From: Streptomyces termitum
GTDB lineage: Bacteria; Actinomycetota; Actinomycetes; Streptomycetales; Streptomycetaceae
Direction: 5' to 3'
Assembly: GCF_014650175.1 (NCBI RefSeq)
Contig: NZ_BMUL01000007.1
Location: forward strand, 62,001 to 126,000
Length of the DNA: 64,000 bases
Positions 1 to 7,113 of this stretch are shown piece by piece. Within the stretch, counting starts at the first letter, position 1; the number at the start of each line of letters is the position of its first letter. Position numbers and translations under genes: made by a program. Below the pieces are notes generated by a model. The model saw only the letters and a program-made list of their open reading frames with translations. It was not told the DNA's origin and did no database searches.

Positions 1-749
1 CCGGTCGTTCTGTTCGGTATAGGGCGGGGTGATCTTTCTGATGACGAGTGGGCTCGACTCGAACCCAGTCTGCCCAAAAGCGCTGGGCGAGGAGGATGTT
101 GGCAGTGTCATCGGCGCGTGATCAACGGAATCTTGTTCCGGCAGCGAACCGGTCTGCCGTGGCGAGATCTTCCGACCCGCTTCGGGAAGTGGGAGATGGT
201 CTATGACCGCCATCGCAGGTGGTCCGCGGATGGCACGTGGGAGCGTGTGCTCCGGACGGTCCAGGCGGACGCCGATGTCGAGGGGCGAATCGACTGGAGT
301 GTGGTGAGCGTAGATTCGACGGTGTGCCGCGCCCATTGGCTGCTCTGATCACTCCCGGGCAGTGGGGTGACGCGCCACAGTTGATCAACGTTATGGATCG
401 TGTTCGAGTCCCTCGCCCAGCTGGCGGTCACCCGCGAACGCAACCGGACCACGTGTGTGGCGATAAGGCGTACAGCTCTCGCCGGAACCGCCGCTACCTG
501 CGGCGACGCCAGATCAAGCACACCATCCCTGAGCCGAAGAATTAGAAGGTCAACCGCCAACGACGCTGCAGCCAGGGTGGGCGGCCAACCGGCTTTGACA
601 GCACTACCTACAAAAGGAGGAACGAAGTCGAGCGCTGCTTCAACGCGCTCAAGGGCTCCAGGGCCGTGGCGACTCGCTATGACAAGAGGGCCTACATCTT
701 CCACGGCACGGTTACTCTGGCGGCGATTCGGTTGTGGCTCCGCCACTGA
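1..749 (+). mobile_element. Decayed IS5-family insertion sequence remnant
   Basis: The stretch is almost filled by a damaged transposase gene of the IS5 type (DDE transposase) common in Streptomyces. The left end of the element lies at or beyond the window edge, so terminal repeats could not be defined there. The right end lies close to the stop of the following reverse-strand gene at 785. Several lesions (see the pseudogene entry) show that it can no longer transpose by itself. Confidence 0.75.
31..749 (+). pseudogene. IS5-family transposase, broken
   Basis: Reading from base 31 gives the usual N-terminus of these transposases (DDEWARLEPSLPKS, then LPWRDLPTRFGKW and a catalytic-type VSVDSTVCRAH segment up to about 335). 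The frame is then lost; the next recognisable block, LAALITPGQWGDAPQ and GDKAYSSRRNRRYLRRR, continues in another frame from about 336. The roughly 40 residues expected between these blocks are missing, so an internal deletion shifted the frame. At 543-545 an in-frame TAG follows IPEPKN, after which the same frame continues through RRNEVERCFNALKG to the natural stop at 747-749. No intact start codon is visible in frame at the 5' end. Family membership is from recall of the protein; the lesions are seen directly. Confidence 0.85.
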
Positions 750-784
750 TGTCAGCCACCGCAGTGAATGCCCCGGTGGTTTCT

Positions 785-1303
785 TCAGTCGTCGGCGGCG
801 ACGATGAGCGTGATTCGCCCAGCCGAGCGGTCGACGAGCACGAACTCGTGAAAGTAGTCGTGCACGCGCCCCCAGTCGTGAATCGCCTCATCACCGAGCT
901 CGCTGAGATAGTAGATGCCATCGGCTGCGGCCACGCGGGCGAACACCTTCCGCTGCAGATCTGCCTCCAACTCGGTGGGCACGTCCCAGAGCGGATCCAC
1001 CCACTCCCGCAAGATCTGCGCAGCCTTCTCCTGGCTGATGGACTCATAGAGGCCAGGAGTGATCAACTGCAGCCAATACGGACCGTGCCGAGGGCCGTCC
1101 GGAAGTGCTCCACTACCTGCATAGTCGTCCCGGAACTGCTCGTGCCCAATCAGTGCGGCAAGCAGCTCTCTATCGTCCACCGACCCCGCAGAGAAGCGCA
1201 GCTGCTTGATGTCAACCCACCGAAACCCGTGCTCCTTCGGATCCCGGACGTAGCGTCGAAAGTTGATGAAGGCGCTTTCCTCGTGAGCGAGCCCGTTGTC
1301 CAT
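785..1303 (-). CDS. Hypothetical protein, 172 aa
   Basis: I do not recognise a family. The protein is acidic and soluble-looking, with no signal peptide or membrane segment; it is rich in aromatic residues (FRWVDIKQL, YWLQLITPGLYESI, WGRVHDYFHEF). Codon use fits the host. The ATG at 1301-1303 is preceded on the reverse strand by a TAGGCT box six bases upstream, which suggests a leaderless transcript starting at the ATG. It ends only 36 bases from the transposase remnant, so its 3' flank was probably the insertion target. Function unknown. Confidence 0.75.
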   Translation of the reverse strand: MDNGLAHEESAFINFRRYVRDPKEHGFRWVDIKQLRFSAGSVDDRELLAALIGHEQFRDDYAGSGALPDGPRHGPYWLQLITPGLYESISQEKAAQILREWVDPLWDVPTELEADLQRKVFARVAAADGIYYLSELGDEAIHDWGRVHDYFHEFVLVDRSAGRITLIVAADD

Positions 1304-1309
1304 GGCGCC

Positions 1310-1315
1310 AGCCTA
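1310..1315 (-). promoter_or_regulatory. -10 box for leaderless gene at 1303
   Basis: TAGGCT on the reverse strand, six bases before the ATG. This spacing puts the transcription start at or next to the A of the ATG, a common arrangement in Streptomyces. Confidence 0.55.
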
Positions 1316-1352
1316 GAAGGCGAGGGGCTCCTGCCGACTCACCGGACAGGCC

Positions 1353-1799
1353 CTAGTCGTGCCGGCGCCAGCGCTCCTCGACGGTGACCGAGCGCAGACG
1401 CCAGCCGTCCGCCGTCCGGAGCGCGGTGAAGGCGTACCGTCCGCCGCAGACGAAGTCCTCGCCGGAGGCCGTCCGCATCGGGTTGACGTAGTCGGCGCGG
1501 ACCTCGGCCGCGTCGCCCGGGGCGGCCCATCCGGCCGCCCCGCTGAAGGTCACCCGCCGGTTGACGATGAGGTGCTGGCGTACGGGGAAGAGGGTCATCG
1601 TCGCGGCCAGCCAGTCGGCCATCTCGGCCGCGGGCCCCTCCGCCCCGCCGGAACCGGAGTAGTCCGCGCGCCCGTCGCGGGTGAACAGGGCCCGGTAGGC
1701 GGTCCAGTCGCCGTCGTCCACGGCCGCCGCGTACCCGGTGATCAGGTCGTCGATGGCGAGCCGGTCCATCACGTTCGCGAGGTCCACGCGCTGCGTCAT
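1353..1799 (-). CDS. SnoaL/NTF2-like protein, 148 aa
   Basis: Small single-domain protein of the NTF2-like (SnoaL-like) cone fold, a family that includes ketosteroid-isomerase-type enzymes, small polyketide cyclases and many proteins of unknown substrate. Visible family features are an N-terminal helix (DRLAIDDLITGYAAAVDDGDW), the ALFTRDGRADY strand region, the QHLIVNRRV segment and a C-terminal GRYAFTALRTADGWRLRSVTVEERW beta ending typical of the fold. Length is normal. The ATG at 1797-1799 begins just where similarity begins; a much longer upstream reading runs through uppP in another frame and is rejected. Substrate cannot be inferred; neighbours give no pathway. Confidence 0.85.
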   Translation of the reverse strand: MTQRVDLANVMDRLAIDDLITGYAAAVDDGDWTAYRALFTRDGRADYSGSGGAEGPAAEMADWLAATMTLFPVRQHLIVNRRVTFSGAAGWAAPGDAAEVRADYVNPMRTASGEDFVCGGRYAFTALRTADGWRLRSVTVEERWRRHD

Positions 1800-1873
1800 C
1801 GCCTCAGTGTCGGACAGCGGGCGCGCGGAACCAAGGGGCGGGACGCGGGGGATCGCGCACGGGACACGACGGG

Positions 1874-1909
1874 GGAGGGCCCGCACGGTCTCGGCCGTGC
1901 GGGCCCTCC
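1874..1909 (-). terminator. Hairpin terminator after uppP
   Basis: A perfect 15-bp GC-rich stem (1874-1888 pairs with 1895-1909) with a 6-base loop, placed 25 bases past the uppP stop on the reverse strand. Confidence 0.75.
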
Positions 1910-1933
1910 TCGGTTCCGGTCGCGGGCGCCGGG

Positions 1934-2806
1934 TCAGCCGGCGGACTCGCCCGCGTGGGGGCTGAGGACGCCGAAGCCGACCAGGGCGAGGATCACGATG
2001 CCGAGCAGGATGCGGTAGACCACGAACGGCATGAAGCTCTTGGTGGTAATGAAACGCATGAACCACGAGATCACGGCGTATCCGACACCGAACGCGACGA
2101 GCGTCGCGAAGATCGTCGGGCCCCAGGAGACGTGCCCCTCGCCCGCGTCCTTCAGCTCGAACACGCCCGAGGCGAGGACGGCGGGGACGGCGAGGAGGAA
2201 GGAGTAGCGGGCCGCCGACTCGCGGGTGTAGCCCATCAGCAGACCGCCGGAGATCGTCGCGCCGGAGCGGGAGACGCCCGGGACGAGGGCCATCGCCTGG
2301 CAGAAGCCGTAGATCAGGCCGTCGCGCACGCCGAGGTCCTTGAGCGTCTTGCGCTCGCGGGCCACCCGGTGCCGGCCGCCGGCCTCGTCGCGGGCGGCCA
2401 GCCGGTCGGCGACGCCGAGCACGACGCCCATCACGATGAGGGTGGTGGCGATGAGGCGCAGGTCGCGGAAGGGGCCCTCGATCTGGTCCTTGAAGGTGAC
2501 GCCGAGGACGCCGATCGGGATGGAGCCCACGATCACCAGCCAGCCCATCCGGGCGTCGTGGTCGGAGCGCATCGCCTTGTCCGTCAGCGAGCGGAACCAT
2601 GCCGTGACGATTCTGCCGATGTCCTCGCGGAAGTAGATGAGGACGGCGGCCTCGGTGCCGATCTGCGTGATCGCGGTGAACGCGGCGCCGGGGTCCTGCC
2701 AGCCCGCGAAGGCCGCCGTCAGGCGGAGGTGCGCGCTGGAGGAGATGGGAAGGAACTCCGTCAGCCCCTGGACGAGTCCCAGGATGAACGATTCGAACCA
2801 ACTCAT
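1934..2806 (-). CDS. uppP: Undecaprenyl-diphosphatase UppP (BacA)
   Basis: Integral membrane phosphatase that converts undecaprenyl diphosphate to undecaprenyl phosphate, recycling the lipid carrier for peptidoglycan and other wall polymers; overproduction of such enzymes is known to raise bacitracin tolerance. The 290-residue length is standard. Both family signatures are present: EFLPISSSAH at about residues 17-26 and PGVSRSG at 176-182, each on a re-entrant loop, with several hydrophobic helices between and after them. It starts at ATG 2804-2806 right at the conserved N-terminus. It stands alone, with a hairpin terminator downstream and HxlR gene upstream in the same direction about 80 bases away. 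Confidence 0.95.
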   Translation of the reverse strand: MSWFESFILGLVQGLTEFLPISSSAHLRLTAAFAGWQDPGAAFTAITQIGTEAAVLIYFREDIGRIVTAWFRSLTDKAMRSDHDARMGWLVIVGSIPIGVLGVTFKDQIEGPFRDLRLIATTLIVMGVVLGVADRLAARDEAGGRHRVARERKTLKDLGVRDGLIYGFCQAMALVPGVSRSGATISGGLLMGYTRESAARYSFLLAVPAVLASGVFELKDAGEGHVSWGPTIFATLVAFGVGYAVISWFMRFITTKSFMPFVVYRILLGIVILALVGFGVLSPHAGESAG

Positions 2807-2886
2807 GGGGCTTGGGCCGTCCCGTATGTACGTGTGCGGTCAGTGGGTCGAGCGCAGGCTACCGCCCGAAGGTGACCGGGAAGTGA

Positions 2887-3351
2887 TCAGAAGGCGTCTT
2901 CCGGCCCTGTCGCCGTCCACCCCGGCGCGCGCACGTCCGCGCGCAGTTCGGCGGGGTCCGCCGCGCCGCCGCAGTGCCCGCAGACCACGACCGGGGCGAG
3001 GGCCTCGCCGCAGCAGTGCTCCAGGACGAGGGGCCGGGCGCCGGGGTTGAGGTGCCGGTCGCCCCAGTCCATCAGGGTCAGCAGGACCGGCTGGAGCTCC
3101 CGGCCGGCGGGCGTGGCCCGGTACTCGTACCTCGGCGGACGCTCGCTGTACGGCACCTTCTCCAGGATCCCGGCCTCGACGAGGCGGCAGAGCCGGGCGG
3201 CGAGGACGTCGCGGGGCGCCCCGGTGTTGCGGACGAGCCGGTCGAAGCGGTGCACCCCGAGCGACACCTCGCGCAGCACCAGCAGCGCGTACTTCTCGCC
3301 GACCAGCGCGAGCGCGTCGGCTATGGAGCAGGGGCGGGCTGCGGCCTTCAT
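2887..3351 (-). CDS. HxlR-family winged-helix regulator
   Basis: DNA-binding transcription factor of the MarR-like HxlR type. The N-terminal CSIADALALVGEKYALLVLREV block, the F..L.RN.GAPRDVLAARL recognition region and the PPRYEYRATPAGREL wing are characteristic and fill residues 8-95. The remaining C-terminus carries a CC pair and CGHCGG (about residues 112-132), a possible metal or thiol site sometimes seen in longer HxlR proteins. A TACCCT box six bases before the ATG suggests leaderless transcription. Ligand and targets unknown. Confidence 0.9.
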   Translation of the reverse strand: MKAAARPCSIADALALVGEKYALLVLREVSLGVHRFDRLVRNTGAPRDVLAARLCRLVEAGILEKVPYSERPPRYEYRATPAGRELQPVLLTLMDWGDRHLNPGARPLVLEHCCGEALAPVVVCGHCGGAADPAELRADVRAPGWTATGPEDAF

Positions 3352-3448
3352 GGACCCAGGGTAACCGTCCCCGGAACGGGAGGGTTTGGGACGTCTGCGC
3401 CCGATCGGGAGGGGCGGCGCGGGCCGGGCGGGACTTTCCGGGCGCGGC

Positions 3449-3506
3449 CTGGGCCCTGCCCGGCGGATCTTCGCGGGCCCACGAAGATCCGCCGGACAGG
3501 GCCCAG
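3449..3506 (-). terminator. Long hairpin 1 downstream of VTT-domain gene
   Basis: Arms 3449-3473 and 3482-3506 pair over 25 bp with a single mismatch and an 8-base loop. It lies beyond hairpin 2 relative to the gene ending at 3566, so it would act as a second terminator on the reverse strand. The arm contains GATCCGCCGGACAGGGCC, a sequence that I recall as recurrent between genes in Streptomyces genomes. Confidence 0.65.
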
Positions 3507-3510
3507 GGCG

Positions 3511-3561
3511 TTTCTTTCGGATCAGGCCAGACCCCGCGAGCCTGGCCTGATCCGAAAGAAA
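3511..3561 (-). terminator. Long hairpin 2 downstream of VTT-domain gene
   Basis: A perfect 20-bp stem (3511-3530 with 3542-3561) whose outer part is T-rich on one strand, immediately after the stop at 3566 on the reverse strand. The A/T-rich base (TTTCTTT / AAAGAAA) makes it usable as a terminator in both directions. Confidence 0.75.
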
Positions 3562-3565
3562 TGCC

Positions 3566-4309
3566 CTAGGCGGCGGCCACGGGCTCCCGGTCGGCCGGGG
3601 CGGGGGCGGCCGGGCGGCGCAGGGCGTGCCGCTTCCGCCAGGCCACCACCGCCCCGCCCAGCACGGACAGCGCGATGAAGCCCGCCGAGATCAGGAACGC
3701 CGGGGAGCCGGGCTCGCCCGCCCGCGCCCCGGCGACCACATAGGCCGCCGTGTTCGGGACGGTGCCGATCGCCGTAGCGAGGAGGAAGGGGACGTATCCC
3801 ATCCGGGAGACCGCGGCGCAGTAGTTGGCGGCGGCGAACGGCACGCCGGGGAAGAGGCGGATCGCCAGCATCGAGCGGAAGCCGTGCCGGCTCAGCTGCC
3901 CGTCCGCCGCCTGCAGCCACCGTCCCTTGAGCAGCGGCCGCAGCGCGTCCTGGCCCAGGACCCGGCCCAGCGTGAAGGAGATGCCCGCGCCCAGGACCGT
4001 CCCCGCGACCGCGGCCGTCAGCCCGGCGCCGGAGCCGAAGAGGGCGCCCGCCGCGAGGTTCAGCACCGGGCGCGGCACGAACGCCGCCGTGCACACCCCG
4101 TACGCGAGCCCGAACAGCAGCACCGCGCCCGCGCCGCCTGTCTGCGGCCAGCCCGAGGAGAGCAGCCGCTGTGGCTCGTAGAGGACCACGAGGGTGGCGG
4201 CGGTCAGCAGGACGAGGGCGAGCAGTGAGAGCCGCGACCGGGGCGAGAGCAGGGCCCGGGAGCAGCGGACGGCGAACGGGTCCGTCGGCCGGGGCACGGG
4301 AGCGAGCAT
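3566..4309 (-). CDS. TVP38/TMEM64-type VTT-domain membrane protein
   Basis: Polytopic inner-membrane protein of the DedA/VTT superfamily, thought to move or flip phospholipids or similar polar lipids. The 247-residue product has a first membrane helix at about 21-40 (LSLLALVLLTAATLVVL), then two further hydrophobic pairs; the core motif ALFGSGAGLTAAVAGTVLG and the partner motif IRLFPGVPFAAANY are both intact. I chose the ATG at 4307-4309 because longer upstream readings would overlap the divergent gene at 4428 and add a low-complexity leader. A second superfamily member (DedA) is encoded at 13471. Confidence 0.85.
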   Translation of the reverse strand: MLAPVPRPTDPFAVRCSRALLSPRSRLSLLALVLLTAATLVVLYEPQRLLSSGWPQTGGAGAVLLFGLAYGVCTAAFVPRPVLNLAAGALFGSGAGLTAAVAGTVLGAGISFTLGRVLGQDALRPLLKGRWLQAADGQLSRHGFRSMLAIRLFPGVPFAAANYCAAVSRMGYVPFLLATAIGTVPNTAAYVVAGARAGEPGSPAFLISAGFIALSVLGGAVVAWRKRHALRRPAAPAPADREPVAAA

Positions 4310-4427
4310 CCGGGGAGAGTAACGGACACCTTCGTATGATCGCCGTAATGTACGCCATGTCCTTTCCGGGGAACCGGCGGGGCGCGCCTCCGGTCGCCCG
4401 GCCGGAACCGACCCCGCCGGAGCGGCC

Positions 4428-5183
4428 GTGAGCACCCCCGACCTTCCCGATCCCGCCGCCGATCCCGCCGTCGGTGCCGCCGCCGTCGGTGCCGTGCCTC
4501 CCGCGAGCGACCTGGCCGACACGGTCCTGGAGCGGCTCACCGCCGTCTACCCCGCCGCCGGGAACCCCTTCCGGGCGCAGGAGATGGTCGCGTACATGAA
4601 GGGCGTCGCCCCCTTCCTCGGCATCCGCACGCCCGAGCGCCGCGCCCTCTCCCGCACCGTCCTCGACGGCCTCCCGCGCCCCGCCGAGCGCGACTGCGCC
4701 GCCGTCGCGCTGCGCTGCTTCGCGCTCCCCGAGCGGGAGTACCACTACTTCGCCGTCGACTACCTCCGGCGGCACGTGAAGCGCTGCTCCTCCGGCTTCC
4801 TGCCCGTCGCGCGCACCCTCGTGACCACCGTCTCCTGGTGGGACACCGTCGACCACCTCGCCGCCCACGTCGTCGGCGGACTCGTCGCCGCCGATCCCGC
4901 GCTCGCCCGCGCGATGGACGCGTGGATCGACGACGCGGACCCGTGGATCGCCCGCACCGCCCTCCTCCACCAGCTGCGCTTCAAGGACGCGACGGACGCC
5001 GGCCGGCTCTTCGCGTACTGCCTCCGGCGCGCCGCCGACACCGACTTCTTCCTCCGCAAGGCGATCGGCTGGAGCCTGCGCGAGTACGCCAAGACCGCCC
5101 CCGGAGAGGTACGGGCCTTCGTCGCCGACAACCGGTCGCTCTTCTCGCCGCTCTCCGTCCGCGAGGCGCTCAAGCACCTGTGA
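4428..5183 (+). CDS. DNA alkylation repair protein (AlkD-like)
   Basis: HEAT-like repeat protein of the AlkC/AlkD superfamily; AlkD removes positively charged alkylated bases such as 3- and 7-methylpurines without base flipping. Recognisable blocks include QEMVAYMKGVAPFLGIRTPERR, the YFAVDYLRRHVKR helix, WWDTVDHLAAHVVG (with the conserved W-WD cluster) and RKAIGWSLREYAKTAP near the C-terminus. The start is GTG 4428, divergent from the VTT gene; the first 30 residues are Ala/Pro rich and may be dispensable. Length 251 aa is close to the family norm. Ends before a strong terminator at 5234. Confidence 0.9.
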   Translation: MSTPDLPDPAADPAVGAAAVGAVPPASDLADTVLERLTAVYPAAGNPFRAQEMVAYMKGVAPFLGIRTPERRALSRTVLDGLPRPAERDCAAVALRCFALPEREYHYFAVDYLRRHVKRCSSGFLPVARTLVTTVSWWDTVDHLAAHVVGGLVAADPALARAMDAWIDDADPWIARTALLHQLRFKDATDAGRLFAYCLRRAADTDFFLRKAIGWSLREYAKTAPGEVRAFVADNRSLFSPLSVREALKHL

Positions 5184-5233
5184 CCCACCCCGCCGTACGC
5201 GCCTCCGGGGCGCCGCGCGAGACTCCGACCCAC

Positions 5234-5274
5234 TCGGATCGCCCCGCCCGCTCCGGCCGTGCGGGGCGATCCGA
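5234..5274 (+). terminator. Hairpin terminator after the AlkD-like gene
   Basis: Perfect 14-bp inverted repeat (5234-5247 with 5261-5274) with a 13-base loop, between a gene end at 5183 and the next start at 5321. Confidence 0.7.
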
Positions 5275-5320
5275 ACCACTGGGGCCGACCACGGCCGTGA
5301 CGACGAGAGAGGGGACGCAC

Positions 5321-6220
5321 ATGGGCGATCGCACAACGGAGGACGTACCGACCGGACGGACGGCACTGGTGCTCGGAGCGGGCGGACTCGTCGGCGCCGC
5401 CTGGGAGGCGGGCATCCTCCACGGCCTCGCCGAGGCAGGTGTGGACCTCTCCGATGCCGACCTCGTCATCGGGAGCTCCGCGGGCGCCGTCGTCGGCGCG
5501 CTCCTCGCCTCCGGCACCGTCACCCCCGCCGAGCTGTACGCGCGGCAGACCGACGGCGCGGACACCGAACCCGCCGTCCGCTTCGGCGCCGGCACCCTGC
5601 TCCGCTACACCCTCGCCGTCCTCACCTCCCGCACCCCGGAGGCGTACGGCCGCAGGCTGGGCGGGCTCGCCCTGCACGCCCGCACCGTCGACGAGGCCGT
5701 CCGGCGGGCGACCGTCGCCGCCCGCCTCGGCGACGCCACCGCCTGGCCGGCCGCGGGCCGCCTGCGGGTGACGGCCGTCGACGCGGTCGACGGAACGCTC
5801 ACCGCCTTCGACGGCGGCCAGGACGGCGTCGGCCTGGTGGACGCGGTCACCGCGAGCTGCGCCATCCCCGGCGCCTGGCCGCCCGCGAGCCTCGCCGGGC
5901 GGCGCTGGATCGACGGCGGCATCCACTCCACCGCCAACGCCCACCTCGCCGCGGGCTGCGCGCGCGTCGTCGTCATCGCGCCCACCGCGATGGGCAACAA
6001 GGTCGTCCACGCGCCCGCCCGGCAGGGCGCCGCCCTCGCCGCCGCCGGGGCCCGCGTGGAGGTGATCACCCCCGATGCGGAGGCCAAGGCGGTCATCGGC
6101 GCCCGCGCGCTCGACCCCGCCCAGCGGGGCGCGGCGGCCCGCGCGGGACGCGCCCAGGCCGCCGCGCACGCGGAGGCGGTCGCCGCCGTGTGGGGGAGGC
6201 CCGCAGAGGACCGCGACTGA
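5321..6220 (+). CDS. Patatin-like phospholipase family protein
   Basis: Predicted Ser-Asp dyad lipid acyl hydrolase. The three family landmarks are present: an oxyanion loop (GAGGLVGAAWEAG, about residues 17-29), the nucleophile elbow GSSAGA (serine near residue 50) and the catalytic Asp in the DGG motif (RWIDGGIHS, about residue 199). The ATG at 5321 follows a good GAGAGAGGGG ribosome site. No signal peptide is seen, so it is probably cytoplasmic. The 299-residue length is typical for small bacterial patatins. Flanked by a terminator upstream; the next gene starts 47 bases downstream behind its own palindrome, so it may be monocistronic. Confidence 0.9.
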   Translation: MGDRTTEDVPTGRTALVLGAGGLVGAAWEAGILHGLAEAGVDLSDADLVIGSSAGAVVGALLASGTVTPAELYARQTDGADTEPAVRFGAGTLLRYTLAVLTSRTPEAYGRRLGGLALHARTVDEAVRRATVAARLGDATAWPAAGRLRVTAVDAVDGTLTAFDGGQDGVGLVDAVTASCAIPGAWPPASLAGRRWIDGGIHSTANAHLAAGCARVVVIAPTAMGNKVVHAPARQGAALAAAGARVEVITPDAEAKAVIGARALDPAQRGAAARAGRAQAAAHAEAVAAVWGRPAEDRD

Positions 6221-6228
6221 CACCGTTC

Positions 6229-6246
6229 CTGTGCGGTCGCACAAGA
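6229..6246. promoter_or_regulatory. TGTGCG-CGCACA palindrome upstream of 6268
   Basis: TGTGCGGTCGCACA, arms of six bases with two between them, about 25 bases before the start of the spermidine-synthase-like gene. The same palindrome occurs at 14261-14274 and a variant (TGTGCGAGCGCACA) at 14186-14199. Possibly an operator; the binding protein is unknown. Confidence 0.4.
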
Positions 6247-6267
6247 CAGGGGCGGCACAATGAGGGG

Positions 6268-7113
6268 GTGAACGAGCAGATCCCCGTCCTGCGCGAGGTC
6301 GACCACGGCACCGCGCGCCTCATGCCCGACGTGGACCGGGAGCGAGCCTGGCTCCTCACGGTCGACGGCGCGCCGCAGTCGTACGTCGACCTCGACGCCC
6401 CCGACCACCTGGAGTTCGAGTACGCGCGCCGCCTCGGCCACGTCGCCGACACCGCCGCCGCCGGGGGCGCGCCCCTCGACGTGCTGCACCTGGGCGGCGG
6501 CGCGCTGTCGCTGCCCCGGTACGTCGCCGCCACCCGGCCCGGCTCCCGGCAGGACGTGGTCGAGGCCGACGGCGGACTCGTCGCGCTCGTCGCCGAACAC
6601 CTGCCGCTGCCGGACGGCTCCGGTGTCACCGTGCACACGGCGGACGCGCGCCGCTGGCTGGAGGCGGCCCCCGCCGCCTCGGCCGACCTGATCGTCGGCG
6701 ACGTCTTCGGCGGCTCGCGCGTCCCGGCGCACCTCACCTCGCTCACGTACGCCCGCGAGGTCCGGCGCGTCCTGCGGCCGGAGGGGATCTACGCGGCGAA
6801 CCTCGCCGACGGCGCGCCCTTCGCCTTCCTCCGCTCCCAGCTCGCCACCTTCGCCGCCGTCTTTCCCGAGCTGGCCCTGATCGCCGAACCGGCGGTGCTG
6901 CGCGGCCGGCGGTTCGGGAACACGGTGCTGGTCGCCTCCGGCACCCCCTTCGACCTGCCCGGCCTCGCCCGCCGCGCCGCCGGGGACGCCTTCCCCGCGC
7001 GGGTGGAGCACGGGGAGGCGCTGGCGCGGCTCATCGGGGACGCGGTCCCGGTCGCCGACGCGGAGGCCGTGGCCTCACCCGTTCCCCCGGAGGGAGCCTT
7101 CGGCATCGGCTGA
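6268..7113 (+). CDS. Spermidine synthase-like SAM-dependent protein
   Basis: Rossmann-fold protein related to spermidine synthases/SAM methyltransferases. The glycine-rich SAM loop VLHLGGGALSLPRY (about residues 72-85), the acidic residue closing strand 2 (DVVEADGG) and LIVGDVFGGSRVPAHLTS with following EVRRVLRPEGIYAANL are visible. Streptomyces proteins like this are commonly labelled spermidine synthase, but a putrescine-binding aspartate set is not evident to me, so the actual substrate is open. Start GTG 6268; the coding end overlaps the end of the convergent MFS gene by 39 bases. Confidence 0.8.
   Translation: MNEQIPVLREVDHGTARLMPDVDRERAWLLTVDGAPQSYVDLDAPDHLEFEYARRLGHVADTAAAGGAPLDVLHLGGGALSLPRYVAATRPGSRQDVVEADGGLVALVAEHLPLPDGSGVTVHTADARRWLEAAPAASADLIVGDVFGGSRVPAHLTSLTYAREVRRVLRPEGIYAANLADGAPFAFLRSQLATFAAVFPELALIAEPAVLRGRRFGNTVLVASGTPFDLPGLARRAAGDAFPARVEHGEALARLIGDAVPVADAEAVASPVPPEGAFGIG

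Noticed and set aside
1353..2801. Single long reverse reading joining SnoaL-like protein to an uppP-overlapping leader
   Set aside because: The upstream part is uppP in the wrong frame; the SnoaL-like protein starts at ATG 1797-1799.
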